A DNA stretch of 64,000 bases from Salinarimonas sp052380005 (GCA_052380005.1 JBQTCJ010000002.1); one strand, 5' to 3'. Counted from the stretch's first letter, positions 1-9,301 are shown. Notes: generated from the sequence alone by a model not told the origin. Numbers and translations: made by a program.

Positions 1-977
1 GCGAGGATCGCCTCGACGAGCTCCTGCACCGCGAGCGCCTCGGCCAGCGAGGCGAGGCCGTGCGGCGCGCCGCGGGTCATGGCGGAGACCTTCTCGAGCT
101 GGCGCGCGAGGGTGATCGGGCGCGCCTCCTCCTGCGGCAGCGCGCCCTCGGCCTCGCGCCAGGCGCCGTCGACGAGGCGCTCGGCGATCGACCAGTCGCG
201 CAGGCGGATCGTGCCGTTCTCGCCGTGGAGCGTGAGGGCGTTGGTGTCGGCCTTCTCCGTCTCGCCGACGCGGCCGTTCACGCGCACGGGCAGCGTTCCG
301 CAGGCCAGCTCCGCCGCGACCGCCCGCTCGCTCGCGCCGTCGACGGGATAGCGCACGCTCGCCGGCCCGAGCGTCGCGGGTCCGAGCAGGCGTCCGGCGA
401 GGAACAGGAAGTGCGAGAGCACCTCGCGGGTGAAGCCGCCCTGAAGGCGCCGGTCGAGCCAGGCGGCGGCGTCCTCCTGCCAGGGGCGCGGCCAGGCCGC
501 GAAGCCGACCTCGATGTCGGCCTCCCGCAGCCGCCCCACGGTGCCGTCCGCCATCCAGGCCTCGAGCTGATCGACGGCGGGCGACGAGGCGAAGGGAAAG
601 TTCACCGCCGCCCGCATGCCGGCAGCGTCCGCGTCGCGCACGAAGGCGCGGGCCTGGCCGACGTCGACGGCGAGCGGCTTCTCGCAGAACAGCGCCTTGC
701 CGGCGGCGAGGGCGGCGCGGGCATGGTCGAGATGCGAGGCGGGAGGGGCCGCCACGTAGACGCACGCGCAGGTCTCGATGAGCGGGGCGACGCCGTCGAA
801 GCGGGCGATCTCCGGGAAGCTCTCGGCGAGCCGCGCCATCGCGGCCGGCGAGGGGTCCCACACGCCGCACACGCGCACGGACGACGCACCCGGCCCGAGC
901 GCGGCCCGCAGCAGCCGCTCGCCCATGATGCCGTAGCCGATGATGCCGATCCCGATGCCGTCGCCGCCGCGATCCAT
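1..977 (-). CDS. Gfo/Idh/MocA family oxidoreductase, C-terminus cut by window edge
   Basis: This is an NAD(P)-dependent dehydrogenase of the glucose-fructose oxidoreductase/inositol dehydrogenase family; the substrate cannot be told. The reading frame starts at the ATG ending at 977 and stays open to base 1, so about 325 residues are visible. A dinucleotide-binding motif GIIGYGIMGER lies at about residues 11-21. The family's EKP motif (FCEKPLAV) lies near residue 100. A C-terminal substrate domain follows. The gene is divergent from the formate dehydrogenase gene, and a perfect palindrome (1029-1046) lies between them. No other sugar gene adjoins it, so a link to the galactoside locus 10 kb away is not supported. 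Family assignment is firm; function is open. Confidence 0.85.
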   Translation of the reverse strand, partial: MDRGGDGIGIGIIGYGIMGERLLRAALGPGASSVRVCGVWDPSPAAMARLAESFPEIARFDGVAPLIETCACVYVAAPPASHLDHARAALAAGKALFCEKPLAVDVGQARAFVRDADAAGMRAAVNFPFASSPAVDQLEAWMADGTVGRLREADIEVGFAAWPRPWQEDAAAWLDRRLQGGFTREVLSHFLFLAGRLLGPATLGPASVRYPVDGASERAVAAELACGTLPVRVNGRVGETEKADTNALTLHGENGTIRLRDWSIAERLVDGAWREAEGALPQEEARPITLARQLEKVSAMTRGAPHGLASLAEALAVQELVEAIL

Positions 978-1028
978 TGACCGTCCCGAAGATGAAGAAG
1001 CTCCCGCCTGATTGCCATGGCGCCCCCG

Positions 1029-1046
1029 TTTCGCCAAGTGGCGAAA
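1029..1046. promoter_or_regulatory. Palindromic operator candidate
   Basis: TTTCGCCA-AG-TGGCGAAA is a perfect inverted repeat with 8-bp arms. It sits in the 186-bp gap between two divergent starts (977 on minus, 1164 on plus). Such a site fits a dimeric regulator binding between divergent promoters. The regulator is not encoded in this window as far as I can tell. Its role is inferred from symmetry and location only. Confidence 0.5.
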
Positions 1047-1163
1047 ACGCGACAGCGCTGGGGAGATCGGCCCGGGCGGGATGCGGCGCTCGGCCCCTGG
1101 ACAGGGGCGGGCGCGGGGCCGACACTCCGGCCGATCGGTGAGGACGCGAGACGAAGGGACCAC

Positions 1164-2879
1164 ATGCGCGACGAAGAACCCGCGAAGGGGCGGCAGCCGG
1201 CAGCGAGCCCCGTGCGCGCCGGCCGCGGGCCGCGCCGGCGCCCGCGTGGCCGCCCCCTCGAAGAGACGGCGCTCGCCGAGGTGCGCGCGCTCCTCGACGG
1301 CATGCCGCGCCGCCGCGACCTGCTGATCGAGGCGCTCCACCGCCTCCAGGACGGCGTCGGGCACCTCTCGGCCCGCCACCTGAAGGCGCTGGCCGAGGAG
1401 TTCCGCATTCCCGAGGCGGAGGTCCACGAGGTCGCGAGCTTCTACCACCATTTCGACATCGTGAAGGAGGGCGAGGCCCCGCCGCCGCCGCTGACGATCC
1501 GCGTCTGCGACGGCGTCGCGTGCATGATGGCCGGTGCCGAGCGGCTGCGCGGGGCGCTCGCCGAGGGCGTCGACCCGGCCGCGATCCGTGTGCTCGCCGC
1601 CCCCTGCATCGGGCGCTGCGCCGGCGCGCCAGCGGTCCACGTCGGCACGCGCGCGATCGAGCGGGCGACGCCCGAGGCGGTGCTCGCCGCGGCGCGGGCG
1701 GGCGACACGGTCGAGCCGGTGCCCGCGGACGCGATCGGGCTCGAGGCCTACCGGGCCGGGGGCGGCTATCGCCTGCTCGAGGACTGCCTGTCGGGCGCGC
1801 GCGACGCCGAGAGCCTCGTCGCGCTCCTCTCCGACGCGGATCTGCGCGGGCTCGGCGGCGCGGGCTTCCCGGCCGGGCGCAAGTGGGCGATCGTGCGCGG
1901 CCGTCCCGGCCCGCGGCTGATGACGGTGAACGGCGACGAGGGCGAGCCCGGCACGTTCAAGGATCGCTTCCATCTCGAGCGCGACCCGCACCGCTTCCTC
2001 GAGGGTGCCCTCGTCGCGGCTTTCGCGGTGGAGGCGACGCGGCTCTACGTCTACCTGCGCGACGAGTACGCCGGCGTGCGCGCGCTGCTCGAGCGCGAGA
2101 TCGCCGCGGTGAAGGCGGCGGGGCTCGACCGGCACGCGCCGATCGAGATCCGGCGCGGGGCGGGGGCCTACATCTGCGGCGAGGAGAGCGCGATGCTCGA
2201 ATCGATCGAGGGAAAGCGCGGCCTTCCCCGGCACCGCCCGCCCTACATCGCGCAATCCGGCCTGTTCGGCCGCCCGACGCTCAACCACAATGTCGAGACG
2301 CTCCACTGGATCCGCGACATCGTCGAGAAGGGGCCCGCCTGGTTCGCGGGGCTGGGCCGGCGCGGGCACAAGGGCCTGCGCTCGTTCTCGGTATCCGGGC
2401 GCGTGCGCGACCCCGGCGTCAAGCTCGCCCCCGCCGGCATCACCTGCCGGGAGCTGATCGCCGAGTTCTGCGGCGGCATGGCGGAGGGCCACATGCTCGC
2501 GGGCTATCTCCCGGGAGGCGCATCGGGGGGGATCCTGCCCGCTCGGATGGCGGACCTGCCGCTCGACTTCGGCATGCTCGAGCCGCACAAGGCCTTCGTC
2601 GGCTCGCACGCGGTCGTGGTCCTCTCGGACCGCGACGACGTGCGCGCCATCGCGCTCAACCTCGTGCGCTTCTTCCGCCACGAGTCGTGCGGGCAATGCA
2701 CGCCCTGCCGCACCGGCACGCAGAAGCTCGAGGCCCTCCTCGCGGCCGGGCGCTGGGACCTGCATCTGCTGGGCGATCTCGAGCAGGTGATGCGCGACGC
2801 CTCGATCTGCGGGCTCGGCCAGGCGGCGCCGAACCCGGTCGCGAGCGTGCTCAACTACTTCGCGGAGGAGACGTGCTGA
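1164..2879 (+). CDS. fdsB: NAD-dependent formate dehydrogenase beta subunit, fused NuoE-like and NuoF-like domains
   Basis: This is the diaphorase subunit that passes electrons from the formate-oxidising alpha subunit to NAD+ in the cytoplasm (571 aa). An N-terminal thioredoxin-like [2Fe-2S] domain has CDGVAC at about 115-120 and CIGRC at 148-152. A NuoF-type domain follows: GLGGAGFP near 230, NGDEGEPG at 256-263 (FMN/NADH site) and ICGEES at 337-342. A [4Fe-4S] site has SCGQCTPC at 508-515 plus C549. The fused layout and length match Fdh1B of methylotrophic alphaproteobacteria rather than separate FdsG and FdsB proteins. The ATG at 1164 is preferred because GAAGGGA precedes it. The frame is open upstream to 1017, but that part is basic and not conserved-looking. 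The 3' end overlaps the reversed gene at 2855-4747 by 25 bp. Confidence 0.92.
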   Translation: MRDEEPAKGRQPAASPVRAGRGPRRRPRGRPLEETALAEVRALLDGMPRRRDLLIEALHRLQDGVGHLSARHLKALAEEFRIPEAEVHEVASFYHHFDIVKEGEAPPPPLTIRVCDGVACMMAGAERLRGALAEGVDPAAIRVLAAPCIGRCAGAPAVHVGTRAIERATPEAVLAAARAGDTVEPVPADAIGLEAYRAGGGYRLLEDCLSGARDAESLVALLSDADLRGLGGAGFPAGRKWAIVRGRPGPRLMTVNGDEGEPGTFKDRFHLERDPHRFLEGALVAAFAVEATRLYVYLRDEYAGVRALLEREIAAVKAAGLDRHAPIEIRRGAGAYICGEESAMLESIEGKRGLPRHRPPYIAQSGLFGRPTLNHNVETLHWIRDIVEKGPAWFAGLGRRGHKGLRSFSVSGRVRDPGVKLAPAGITCRELIAEFCGGMAEGHMLAGYLPGGASGGILPARMADLPLDFGMLEPHKAFVGSHAVVVLSDRDDVRAIALNLVRFFRHESCGQCTPCRTGTQKLEALLAAGRWDLHLLGDLEQVMRDASICGLGQAAPNPVASVLNYFAEETC

Positions 2880-4747
2880 GCCCGCGCGCCCCCGTCGTTC
2901 TCGCGCGTGTCGCCCGCCGGGACGGGCGCTCCGGCGAGCAGGCGCGCGAGCACGACGTCCCACGCGAGCGTCTCGCGCCGCGCCGCGACGCAGGCTGCGT
3001 CGGCGTCGCTCGGGAGGCAGGCGCGCACGCGCGCGCGATCGTCGTCGGCGGCGGCGGCGATCATCGGCGTCCGCCGGTGCGGGCGAAGGCGCGCCTCGGC
3101 GCGATGGAGGCAGGCGCGCATGGCGCACAGCCGCCCGCCCGACAGGCGATCGAGCACGAGCTCGGGGATCGCATGGGCCGGCAGCACGCCCGTCGCCACC
3201 GGGACGCCCGCGTCGAGGACGAAGAGCGGCGTCTGCATCATGCCGGGCTCCCCGGTCGGTCCCGCGACGAGGCCGTTCTCGGCGCGGCCGCTCGCACGAT
3301 AGGGCGCGTGATCGGCGCCGAGCGGCGGGGCGTGGTCGCCGAGCACCACGACGATCGCGTCCGGGTCGTGCGCCGCGAGCCAGGCGAGATGCAGCTCGAC
3401 CGCCGCGAAGCTCCAGTACGCGGCGTTGGCCCAGCCGTGCACCGCGGCGTCGTACGGAGAGACGGCCACGATGTCGGGGCGCTTCGCCCGGTCGCGCTCG
3501 AAGGGGAAGTGCGCGGCGTTCACGAACGTGTAGTCGAGGAAGGGGCGCCCTTGCGCGAGGCGCGCGGCGATGCGCTCCCGGGCGTGCGCCAGGGTCGCCT
3601 CCGCCGAGAGCCAGCGGCCGTCGAGGTCGTGCATGGGGGCGAAGTCGCGGTCGAACTCGGCGTGCGTGAAGCCGATATGGCGGTAGGCGCTCTCGGCACT
3701 GAAGAAGGCCGGATGGCTCGGCACGCGGCCCTCCGTCGCGAAGCCGCGCTCGGCGAGGAGCCGCGGGAGGCACGGCAGGGGGCGCGCGATCGCGTTGAAG
3801 ACGAGACCCGAGGCGTGCGTCAGGGCCGGGACGCCGCAGAGCACCTCGAACTCCGTGTTGGAGGAGCGGTTGCCGAAGATCGGCACGAGCGCGCGATCGC
3901 TGCCGCCGCGCGCGCGCCAGGCCCGCAGCACCGGCGGCGCGGGATCGGGCTCGTGCGCGAAGCCGGCGAGCCAGGAGGGGTCGACGAGGCTCTCGGCGAC
4001 GACGATGTGGACGTTGCGCGCGGCGAGCGGCGGCAGCGCGGTCGTGCCGATCGGCTGCGGCAGCTCGGCGGCGTCGAGGTCCCCGGCCGCGGCGCGCACG
4101 TGGGCGCGCTCGACCTCCTCGACGAAGCGCGTCGCCGCCTGCAGCCAGTGCCCGTAGACCGGCAGGCTGAACTGCTGCATCGGCAGGACCTTGGCCACGG
4201 CGGCGGCGGCGGCGGGGGAGAGGCTCGCCGCGACGAGTCCGCCGACGACGATCGCGGGCGCGGCGAAGGCCACGGCGGCCTCCCGCGCCGTCGGCCGGCG
4301 CAGCCCCAGGGCGAAGAGCGCCAGCAGCGCGAGGACGATCGCCGCGGCAGCGGCGACCTGCCAGTACGGCAGCGTGCGCGCGGCGTCGACGACGAGGAGC
4401 AGGTCGCCGGCCACCGCGGTCTCCCCGAGCGCGGCGAACTTGGCCGCGGACGCAGCGAGCGGCAACGCGGCGAGGAGCGCGCACACGAACGTCGCGCGCC
4501 ATCCCGGCTTCTGGACCGCCAGCAACGCCGCGCCGAGCATCAGCGTGAGCGCCCCGTCGAGGAACAGGCTGAACGCCCGCATCAGCGGCGGCAGGACATC
4601 GAAGGCGAGCGGCGCCGTCGCCGCCAGCGCCGCGGCCAGAACGATCAACGGAGCGAACGACGACGTGCGCGGCTCCGGCGGGCGGGCGAGGGCGCTCCGG
4701 CGGGTGCTCTCGACCAGGCTCTTTCGCGCAGTGGGCATGGCGGGCAT
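2855..4747 (-). CDS. Membrane sulfatase/LTA-synthase-fold protein
   Basis: This 630-aa protein has hydrophobic segments in residues 30-180 and then an alkaline-phosphatase-superfamily catalytic domain, as in lipoteichoic acid synthase, OpgB-type and phosphoethanolamine transferases. The domain begins near residue 246 with HIVVAESL. The nucleophile region reads RSSNTEF at 294-300, and a metal-binding LGDHAPP lies at 479-485. The family usually has Thr where this protein has Ser295. Such enzymes transfer a headgroup from a phospholipid to an envelope glycan or lipid on the periplasmic side; the acceptor here is unknown. Its placement is odd: it runs backwards between the two formate dehydrogenase subunits, overlapping the beta gene's 3' end. 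Its start is 92 bp from the alpha gene's start. ATG at 4738 is an alternative start. Confidence 0.8.
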   Translation of the reverse strand: MPAMPTARKSLVESTRRSALARPPEPRTSSFAPLIVLAAALAATAPLAFDVLPPLMRAFSLFLDGALTLMLGAALLAVQKPGWRATFVCALLAALPLAASAAKFAALGETAVAGDLLLVVDAARTLPYWQVAAAAAIVLALLALFALGLRRPTAREAAVAFAAPAIVVGGLVAASLSPAAAAAVAKVLPMQQFSLPVYGHWLQAATRFVEEVERAHVRAAAGDLDAAELPQPIGTTALPPLAARNVHIVVAESLVDPSWLAGFAHEPDPAPPVLRAWRARGGSDRALVPIFGNRSSNTEFEVLCGVPALTHASGLVFNAIARPLPCLPRLLAERGFATEGRVPSHPAFFSAESAYRHIGFTHAEFDRDFAPMHDLDGRWLSAEATLAHARERIAARLAQGRPFLDYTFVNAAHFPFERDRAKRPDIVAVSPYDAAVHGWANAAYWSFAAVELHLAWLAAHDPDAIVVVLGDHAPPLGADHAPYRASGRAENGLVAGPTGEPGMMQTPLFVLDAGVPVATGVLPAHAIPELVLDRLSGGRLCAMRACLHRAEARLRPHRRTPMIAAAADDDRARVRACLPSDADAACVAARRETLAWDVVLARLLAGAPVPAGDTRENDGGARAQHVSSAK

Positions 4748-4839
4748 GGCTCGTTGCGGCTCGCAGACGGACGCGACCCTAGGCGCGACGCGTTAACCCC
4801 CCGTTCCCCGCCGCCCCCGTCCCGCAGGGAGACCGCCCG

Positions 4840-7584
4840 ATGACGATCCGCTTCACCCTCGACGGCCGTACGGTCGCCGCGCGCGAGGGCGAGACCATCT
4901 GGGAGGTCGCCCGCCGCGAGGGCACGACGATCCCGCATCTGTGCCACCGTCCCGAGCCGGGCTACCGGCCCGACGGGAACTGCCGCGCCTGCATGGTCGA
5001 GATCGAGGGCGAGCGCGTGCTCGCCGCCTCCTGCATCCGCCCGCCGGCGGAGGGGATGGTCGTGCGCACCGCCTCCGAGCGGGCGCGCGCCGCCCGCAAG
5101 CTCGTGATGGAGCTGCTCGTGGCCGACCAGCCGCCCCGGGAGCTGGCCCACGACGCCGCCTCCCCGCTCTGGCGCTTCGCCGACGAGCAGGGGGGCGCGC
5201 ACGCCCGCTTCCCGGGCCGCGATCGTCCGGCCGCGCCGGACCTCTCCCATCCCGCCATGGCGGTGAACCTCGACGCGTGCATCTCCTGCACGCTGTGCGC
5301 CCGCGCCTGCCGCGAGGTGCAGGTCAACGACGTCATCGGAATGGCCTATCGCGGCGACCACCACCGCCCGGTCTTCGATCTCGACGACGCGATGGGCGCC
5401 TCGACCTGCGTCGCCTGCGGCGAGTGCGTCCAGGCCTGCCCGACCGGCGCGCTGATGCCGGCCTCGATCGTCGATCCGAAGACGCAGGTCGGCACGCGCG
5501 GGGCGGACGAGACGGTTGAGTCCGTCTGCCCCTATTGCGGCGTCGGGTGCCAGATCTCCTACCAGCTGCGGGACGGGAAGATCGCCTATGTCGAGGGCCG
5601 CGACGGGCCGGCCAACGAGAGCCGCCTGTGCGTGAAGGGCCGCTTCGGCTTCGACTACGTCGCGAGCCCGCAGCGCCTCACGGTGCCGCTGATCCGCCGC
5701 GCGGGCGCGCCCAAGGGCCTGAACGTCGACCCGGCGAACCCGCTCACGCATTTCCGCGAGGCGACCTGGGAGGAGGCGCTCGACGCCGCCGCCGCCGGCC
5801 TCGCCCGCATCCGCGATGCGCACGGGGGCCGCGCGGTCGCCGGCTTCGGCTCCGCCAAGGGCTCGAACGAGGAGGCCTACCTCGTCCAGAAGCTCATCCG
5901 CCAGGCCTTCGGCCACAACAACGTCGACCATTGCACGCGGCTGTGCCACGCCTCCTCGGTCGCCGCGCTGATGGAGGGGATCGGCTCGGGCGCCGTCACC
6001 GCGCCGTTCAACGACGCGCTCGTGGCCGACGTCATCGTCGTCATCGGCGCGAACCCCACCGAGAATCACCCGGTCGCCGCCACCTATTTCAAGCAGGCGG
6101 TGAAGCGTGGCGCGAAGCTCGTCGTCATCGACCCGCGCGGCAACGCGCTGATGGCCAAGCACGCGACCCACAAGCTGCGCTTCCGTCCGGGCTCGGACGT
6201 CGCGCTGCTCAACGCGATGATGCACGTCATCGCGACGGAGGGCCTCGTCGCCGCGGACTACGTCGCCACCCACACCGAGGGGTACGAACGGCTGGTGGAG
6301 CATCTCGCCGCCTACGCACCCGACGCGATGGCCGATCGCTGCGGCGTCGACGCGGGCACGATCCGGGAGGTGGCGCGGCTCTATGCGACCGCGGAGCGGT
6401 CGATGATCTTCTGGGGCATGGGCGTCTCCCAGCACGTCCACGGCACCGACAACGCGCGCTGCCTGATCTCGCTCGCCCTGATGACCGGGCAGGTCGGGCG
6501 CCCTGGTACGGGGCTCCATCCCCTGCGCGGGCAGAACAACGTCCAGGGCGCCTCCGACGCCGGGTTGATCCCGATGGTCCTGCCGGACTACGCCAAGGTC
6601 GGCGATCCCGCGCAGCGCGCGCGCTTCGAGGCGGCCTGGGGCTTCCCGGTCTCGCCGCAGCCGGGGCTGACCGTCACCGAGATCATGGACGCGATCCACG
6701 CGGGCGACATCCGCGCGCTCTACGTCATGGGCGAGAACCCGGCGATGTCGGACCCGGACGTCGCCCACGCCCGCGACGCGCTCGCCGCGCTCGAGCACTG
6801 CGTCGTCCAGGACATCTTCCTCACCGAGACGGCGATGTACGCCGACGTCGTCCTCCCCGCCTCCGCCTGGCCGGAGAAGACCGGCACGGTGACGAACACC
6901 AACCGGCAGGTCCAGATGGGCCGCCCGGCGCTGCCGCCGCCCGGGCAGGCGCGGGAGGATTTCACGATCCTCGTCGATCTCGGCCGCCGCCTCGGCCTGC
7001 CCTGGGACTACGCGCACCCGCGGGACGTCTTCGCCGAGATGGCGGGCGTGATGCCCTCGCTCGCCAACATCTCCTGGGAGCGGCTCGCGCGCGAGGGTGC
7101 CGTCACCTACCCGTGCCCCGCGCCGGACGCGCCGGGCCATGCGGTCGTCTTCGGCGACGCCTTCCCGCGTGCGGGCGGCAGGGCGCTGTTCGTGCCGGCG
7201 GGCCTGCGCGATCCCGACGAGACGCCCGACGAGGCCTATCCGATGGTGCTCACGACCGGGCGGCAGCTGGAGCATTGGCACACCGGCGCCATGACCCGGC
7301 GTGCCGGCATCCTCGACGCGCTCGAGCCGGCGCCGACCGCGAGCCTCAACCCGCGCACGCTCGCCCGCCTGGGCGTCGCCGCCGGCGCGCCGATCCGCGT
7401 CGAGACCCGCCGCGGCGCGATCACGCTCAGCGCCCGCGCGGACGCGGCGCTGCAGGAGGACATGGTCTTCGTGCCGTTCGCCTACGTGGAGGCGGCGGCG
7501 AACCTGCTGACCAACCCGGCGATCGACCCCGACGGCAAAATCCCGGAGTTCAAGTACTGCGCGGCCCGTGTCGTCGCAGCCTGA
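4840..7584 (+). CDS. fdhF: Formate dehydrogenase alpha subunit (molybdenum/tungsten bis-MGD)
   Basis: This 914-aa catalytic subunit oxidises formate to CO2. In order there are: an N-terminal [2Fe-2S] ferredoxin-like domain (cysteines near 35, 48, 51, 65), a His/Cys [4Fe-4S] segment, a two-cluster ferredoxin segment (CISCTLCARAC at 147-157 and CVACGEC at about 190-196), the molybdopterin-enzyme [4Fe-4S] motif CPYCGVGC at 230-237, and the active-site region with HCTRLCH. There Cys369 is the expected Mo/W ligand (Cys, not selenocysteine). A C-terminal MGD-binding domain ends the protein. GCAGGGAGA precedes the ATG. With the beta gene at 1164-2879 it forms a soluble NAD-dependent enzyme. No fdhD-like or fdsD-like gene is visible in this window. 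Confidence 0.95.
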   Translation: MTIRFTLDGRTVAAREGETIWEVARREGTTIPHLCHRPEPGYRPDGNCRACMVEIEGERVLAASCIRPPAEGMVVRTASERARAARKLVMELLVADQPPRELAHDAASPLWRFADEQGGAHARFPGRDRPAAPDLSHPAMAVNLDACISCTLCARACREVQVNDVIGMAYRGDHHRPVFDLDDAMGASTCVACGECVQACPTGALMPASIVDPKTQVGTRGADETVESVCPYCGVGCQISYQLRDGKIAYVEGRDGPANESRLCVKGRFGFDYVASPQRLTVPLIRRAGAPKGLNVDPANPLTHFREATWEEALDAAAAGLARIRDAHGGRAVAGFGSAKGSNEEAYLVQKLIRQAFGHNNVDHCTRLCHASSVAALMEGIGSGAVTAPFNDALVADVIVVIGANPTENHPVAATYFKQAVKRGAKLVVIDPRGNALMAKHATHKLRFRPGSDVALLNAMMHVIATEGLVAADYVATHTEGYERLVEHLAAYAPDAMADRCGVDAGTIREVARLYATAERSMIFWGMGVSQHVHGTDNARCLISLALMTGQVGRPGTGLHPLRGQNNVQGASDAGLIPMVLPDYAKVGDPAQRARFEAAWGFPVSPQPGLTVTEIMDAIHAGDIRALYVMGENPAMSDPDVAHARDALAALEHCVVQDIFLTETAMYADVVLPASAWPEKTGTVTNTNRQVQMGRPALPPPGQAREDFTILVDLGRRLGLPWDYAHPRDVFAEMAGVMPSLANISWERLAREGAVTYPCPAPDAPGHAVVFGDAFPRAGGRALFVPAGLRDPDETPDEAYPMVLTTGRQLEHWHTGAMTRRAGILDALEPAPTASLNPRTLARLGVAAGAPIRVETRRGAITLSARADAALQEDMVFVPFAYVEAAANLLTNPAIDPDGKIPEFKYCAARVVAA

Positions 7585-7619
7585 CATGCTCCCGCCGCCC
7601 GTTCGAGAGGATGCCCGAG

Positions 7620-9293
7620 ATGACCGACCCGCGCCGTAACGCCCGCACCGTCCGCGCGCCGCGCGGGCCGCAGCTCACCGCCAGGAGCTGGCTCACCGAG
7701 GCGCCGCTGCGGATGCTGATGAACAACCTCGACCCGGAGGTGGCGGAGAACCCGCACGAGCTCGTCGTCTACGGCGGCATCGGGCGCGCGGCGCGGACCT
7801 GGGGCGACTTCGACGCCATCGTCGCGGCGCTCACCGACCTCGGCGAGGACGAGACGCTGCTCGTCCAGTCCGGCAAGCCGGTGGGGGTCTTCCGCACGCA
7901 CCCCGACGCGCCGCGGGTGCTGATCGCCAACTCGAACCTCGTGCCGCACTGGGCCACCTGGGCGCATTTCAACGAGCTCGACCGCAAGGGGCTCGCGATG
8001 TACGGCCAGATGACCGCGGGCTCGTGGATCTACATCGGCACGCAGGGCATCGTGCAGGGCACCTACGAGACCTTCGCCGAGGCCGGTCGGCAGCACTACG
8101 GCGGATCCCTGAAGGGCCGCTGGATCCTCACCGCCGGGCTCGGCGGCATGGGCGGCGCGCAGCCGCTCGCCGCCGTGATGGCGGGCGCCTCCTGCCTCGC
8201 GATCGAGTGCGACCCGGACCGGATCGATTTCCGCCTGCGCACCCGCTACCTCGACGAGAGGACCGACAGCCTCGACGAGGCGCTCGCCATGGTGGAGCGC
8301 TGGACGAGGGCCGGCGCGGCGAAGTCGGTGGGGCTCGTCGGCAACGCCGCCGAGATCGTGCCCGAGCTCGTGCGCCGGGGCGTGCGCCCCGACATCGTCA
8401 CGGACCAGACCTCCGCGCACGATCCGATCAACGGCTATCTCCCCGCCGGCTGGACGCTCGCCGAGTGGCGCGAGACGCGCGAGAGCGACCCGGCCGCCGT
8501 CGAGCACGCGGCCCGTGCGTCGATGCGCACCCATGTCGAGGCGATGGTGGCCTTCTGGAACGCGGGCGTGCCGACGTTGGATTACGGCAACAACATCCGC
8601 CAGGTGGCGAAGGAGGAGGGCCTCGAGACCGCCTTCGCCTTCCCGGGCTTCGTGCCGGCCTACATCCGCCCGCTGTTCTGCCGCGGCATCGGCCCCTTCC
8701 GCTGGGCGGCGCTCTCCGGCGACCCCGAGGACATCTACAGGACCGACGCCAAGGTGAAGGAGCTCACCCCGGGCGACACGCACCTGCACGCCTGGCTCGA
8801 CATGGCCCGGGAGCGGATCGCCTTCCAGGGCCTGCCGGCGCGGATCTGCTGGGTGGGGCTGGGCCTTCGCGACAGGCTCGGCCTCGCTTTCAACGAGATG
8901 GTGGCCGAGGGCGAGCTGAAGGCGCCGGTGGTGATCGGGCGCGACCATCTCGATTCGGGCTCCGTCGCCTCCCCCAACCGCGAGACCGAGGCGATGAAGG
9001 ACGGCTCGGACGCCGTGTCCGACTGGCCGCTCCTCAACGCGCTCCTCAACACCGCATCCGGCGCGACCTGGGTGTCGCTCCACCACGGCGGCGGCGTCGG
9101 CATGGGCTTCTCCCAGCATGCCGGCATGGTGATCTGCGCCGACGGGACCGAGGCGGCGGTGAAGCGCATCGCCCGCGTGCTGTGGAACGACCCCGCCACC
9201 GGCGTCATGCGCCACGCCGACGCCGGCTACGAGGAGGCCCGCGACTGCGCCCGGGAGAACGGGCTCCGGCTGCCGGGGATCCTGGGGAGCTGA
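7620..9293 (+). CDS. hutU: Urocanate hydratase
   Basis: This enzyme converts urocanate to imidazolonepropionate, the second step of histidine degradation, using tightly bound NAD+ as an electrophile. The 557-aa length is typical. Recognisable family blocks include VYGGIGRAARTW near the N-terminus, GLGGMGGAQP (NAD-binding loop), DQTSAHDP, GRDHLDSGSVASP and HHGGGVGMGFSQHAG. The ATG at 7620 is chosen over the in-frame ATG at 7611 because GAGAGG at 7605-7610 is correctly spaced for 7620 and abuts 7611. It begins 36 bp after the formate dehydrogenase alpha gene, so co-transcription is likely. No hutH, hutI, hutF or hutG is seen in this window. The 3' end faces a repeat array. Confidence 0.96.
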   Translation: MTDPRRNARTVRAPRGPQLTARSWLTEAPLRMLMNNLDPEVAENPHELVVYGGIGRAARTWGDFDAIVAALTDLGEDETLLVQSGKPVGVFRTHPDAPRVLIANSNLVPHWATWAHFNELDRKGLAMYGQMTAGSWIYIGTQGIVQGTYETFAEAGRQHYGGSLKGRWILTAGLGGMGGAQPLAAVMAGASCLAIECDPDRIDFRLRTRYLDERTDSLDEALAMVERWTRAGAAKSVGLVGNAAEIVPELVRRGVRPDIVTDQTSAHDPINGYLPAGWTLAEWRETRESDPAAVEHAARASMRTHVEAMVAFWNAGVPTLDYGNNIRQVAKEEGLETAFAFPGFVPAYIRPLFCRGIGPFRWAALSGDPEDIYRTDAKVKELTPGDTHLHAWLDMARERIAFQGLPARICWVGLGLRDRLGLAFNEMVAEGELKAPVVIGRDHLDSGSVASPNRETEAMKDGSDAVSDWPLLNALLNTASGATWVSLHHGGGVGMGFSQHAGMVICADGTEAAVKRIARVLWNDPATGVMRHADAGYEEARDCARENGLRLPGILGS

Positions 9294-9301
9294 CCGCCCC
9301 C

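Noticed and set aside
1..977. Gfo/Idh/MocA gene as the galactose dehydrogenase of the galactoside locus
   Set aside because: It is about 9 kb away behind unrelated operons and divergent from formate dehydrogenase. Position does not support the link.
4645..9215. Very long antisense frames opposite the formate dehydrogenase and hutU genes
   Set aside because: They mirror real genes in GC-rich DNA, are rich in Arg, His and Gly, and show no protein family pattern.
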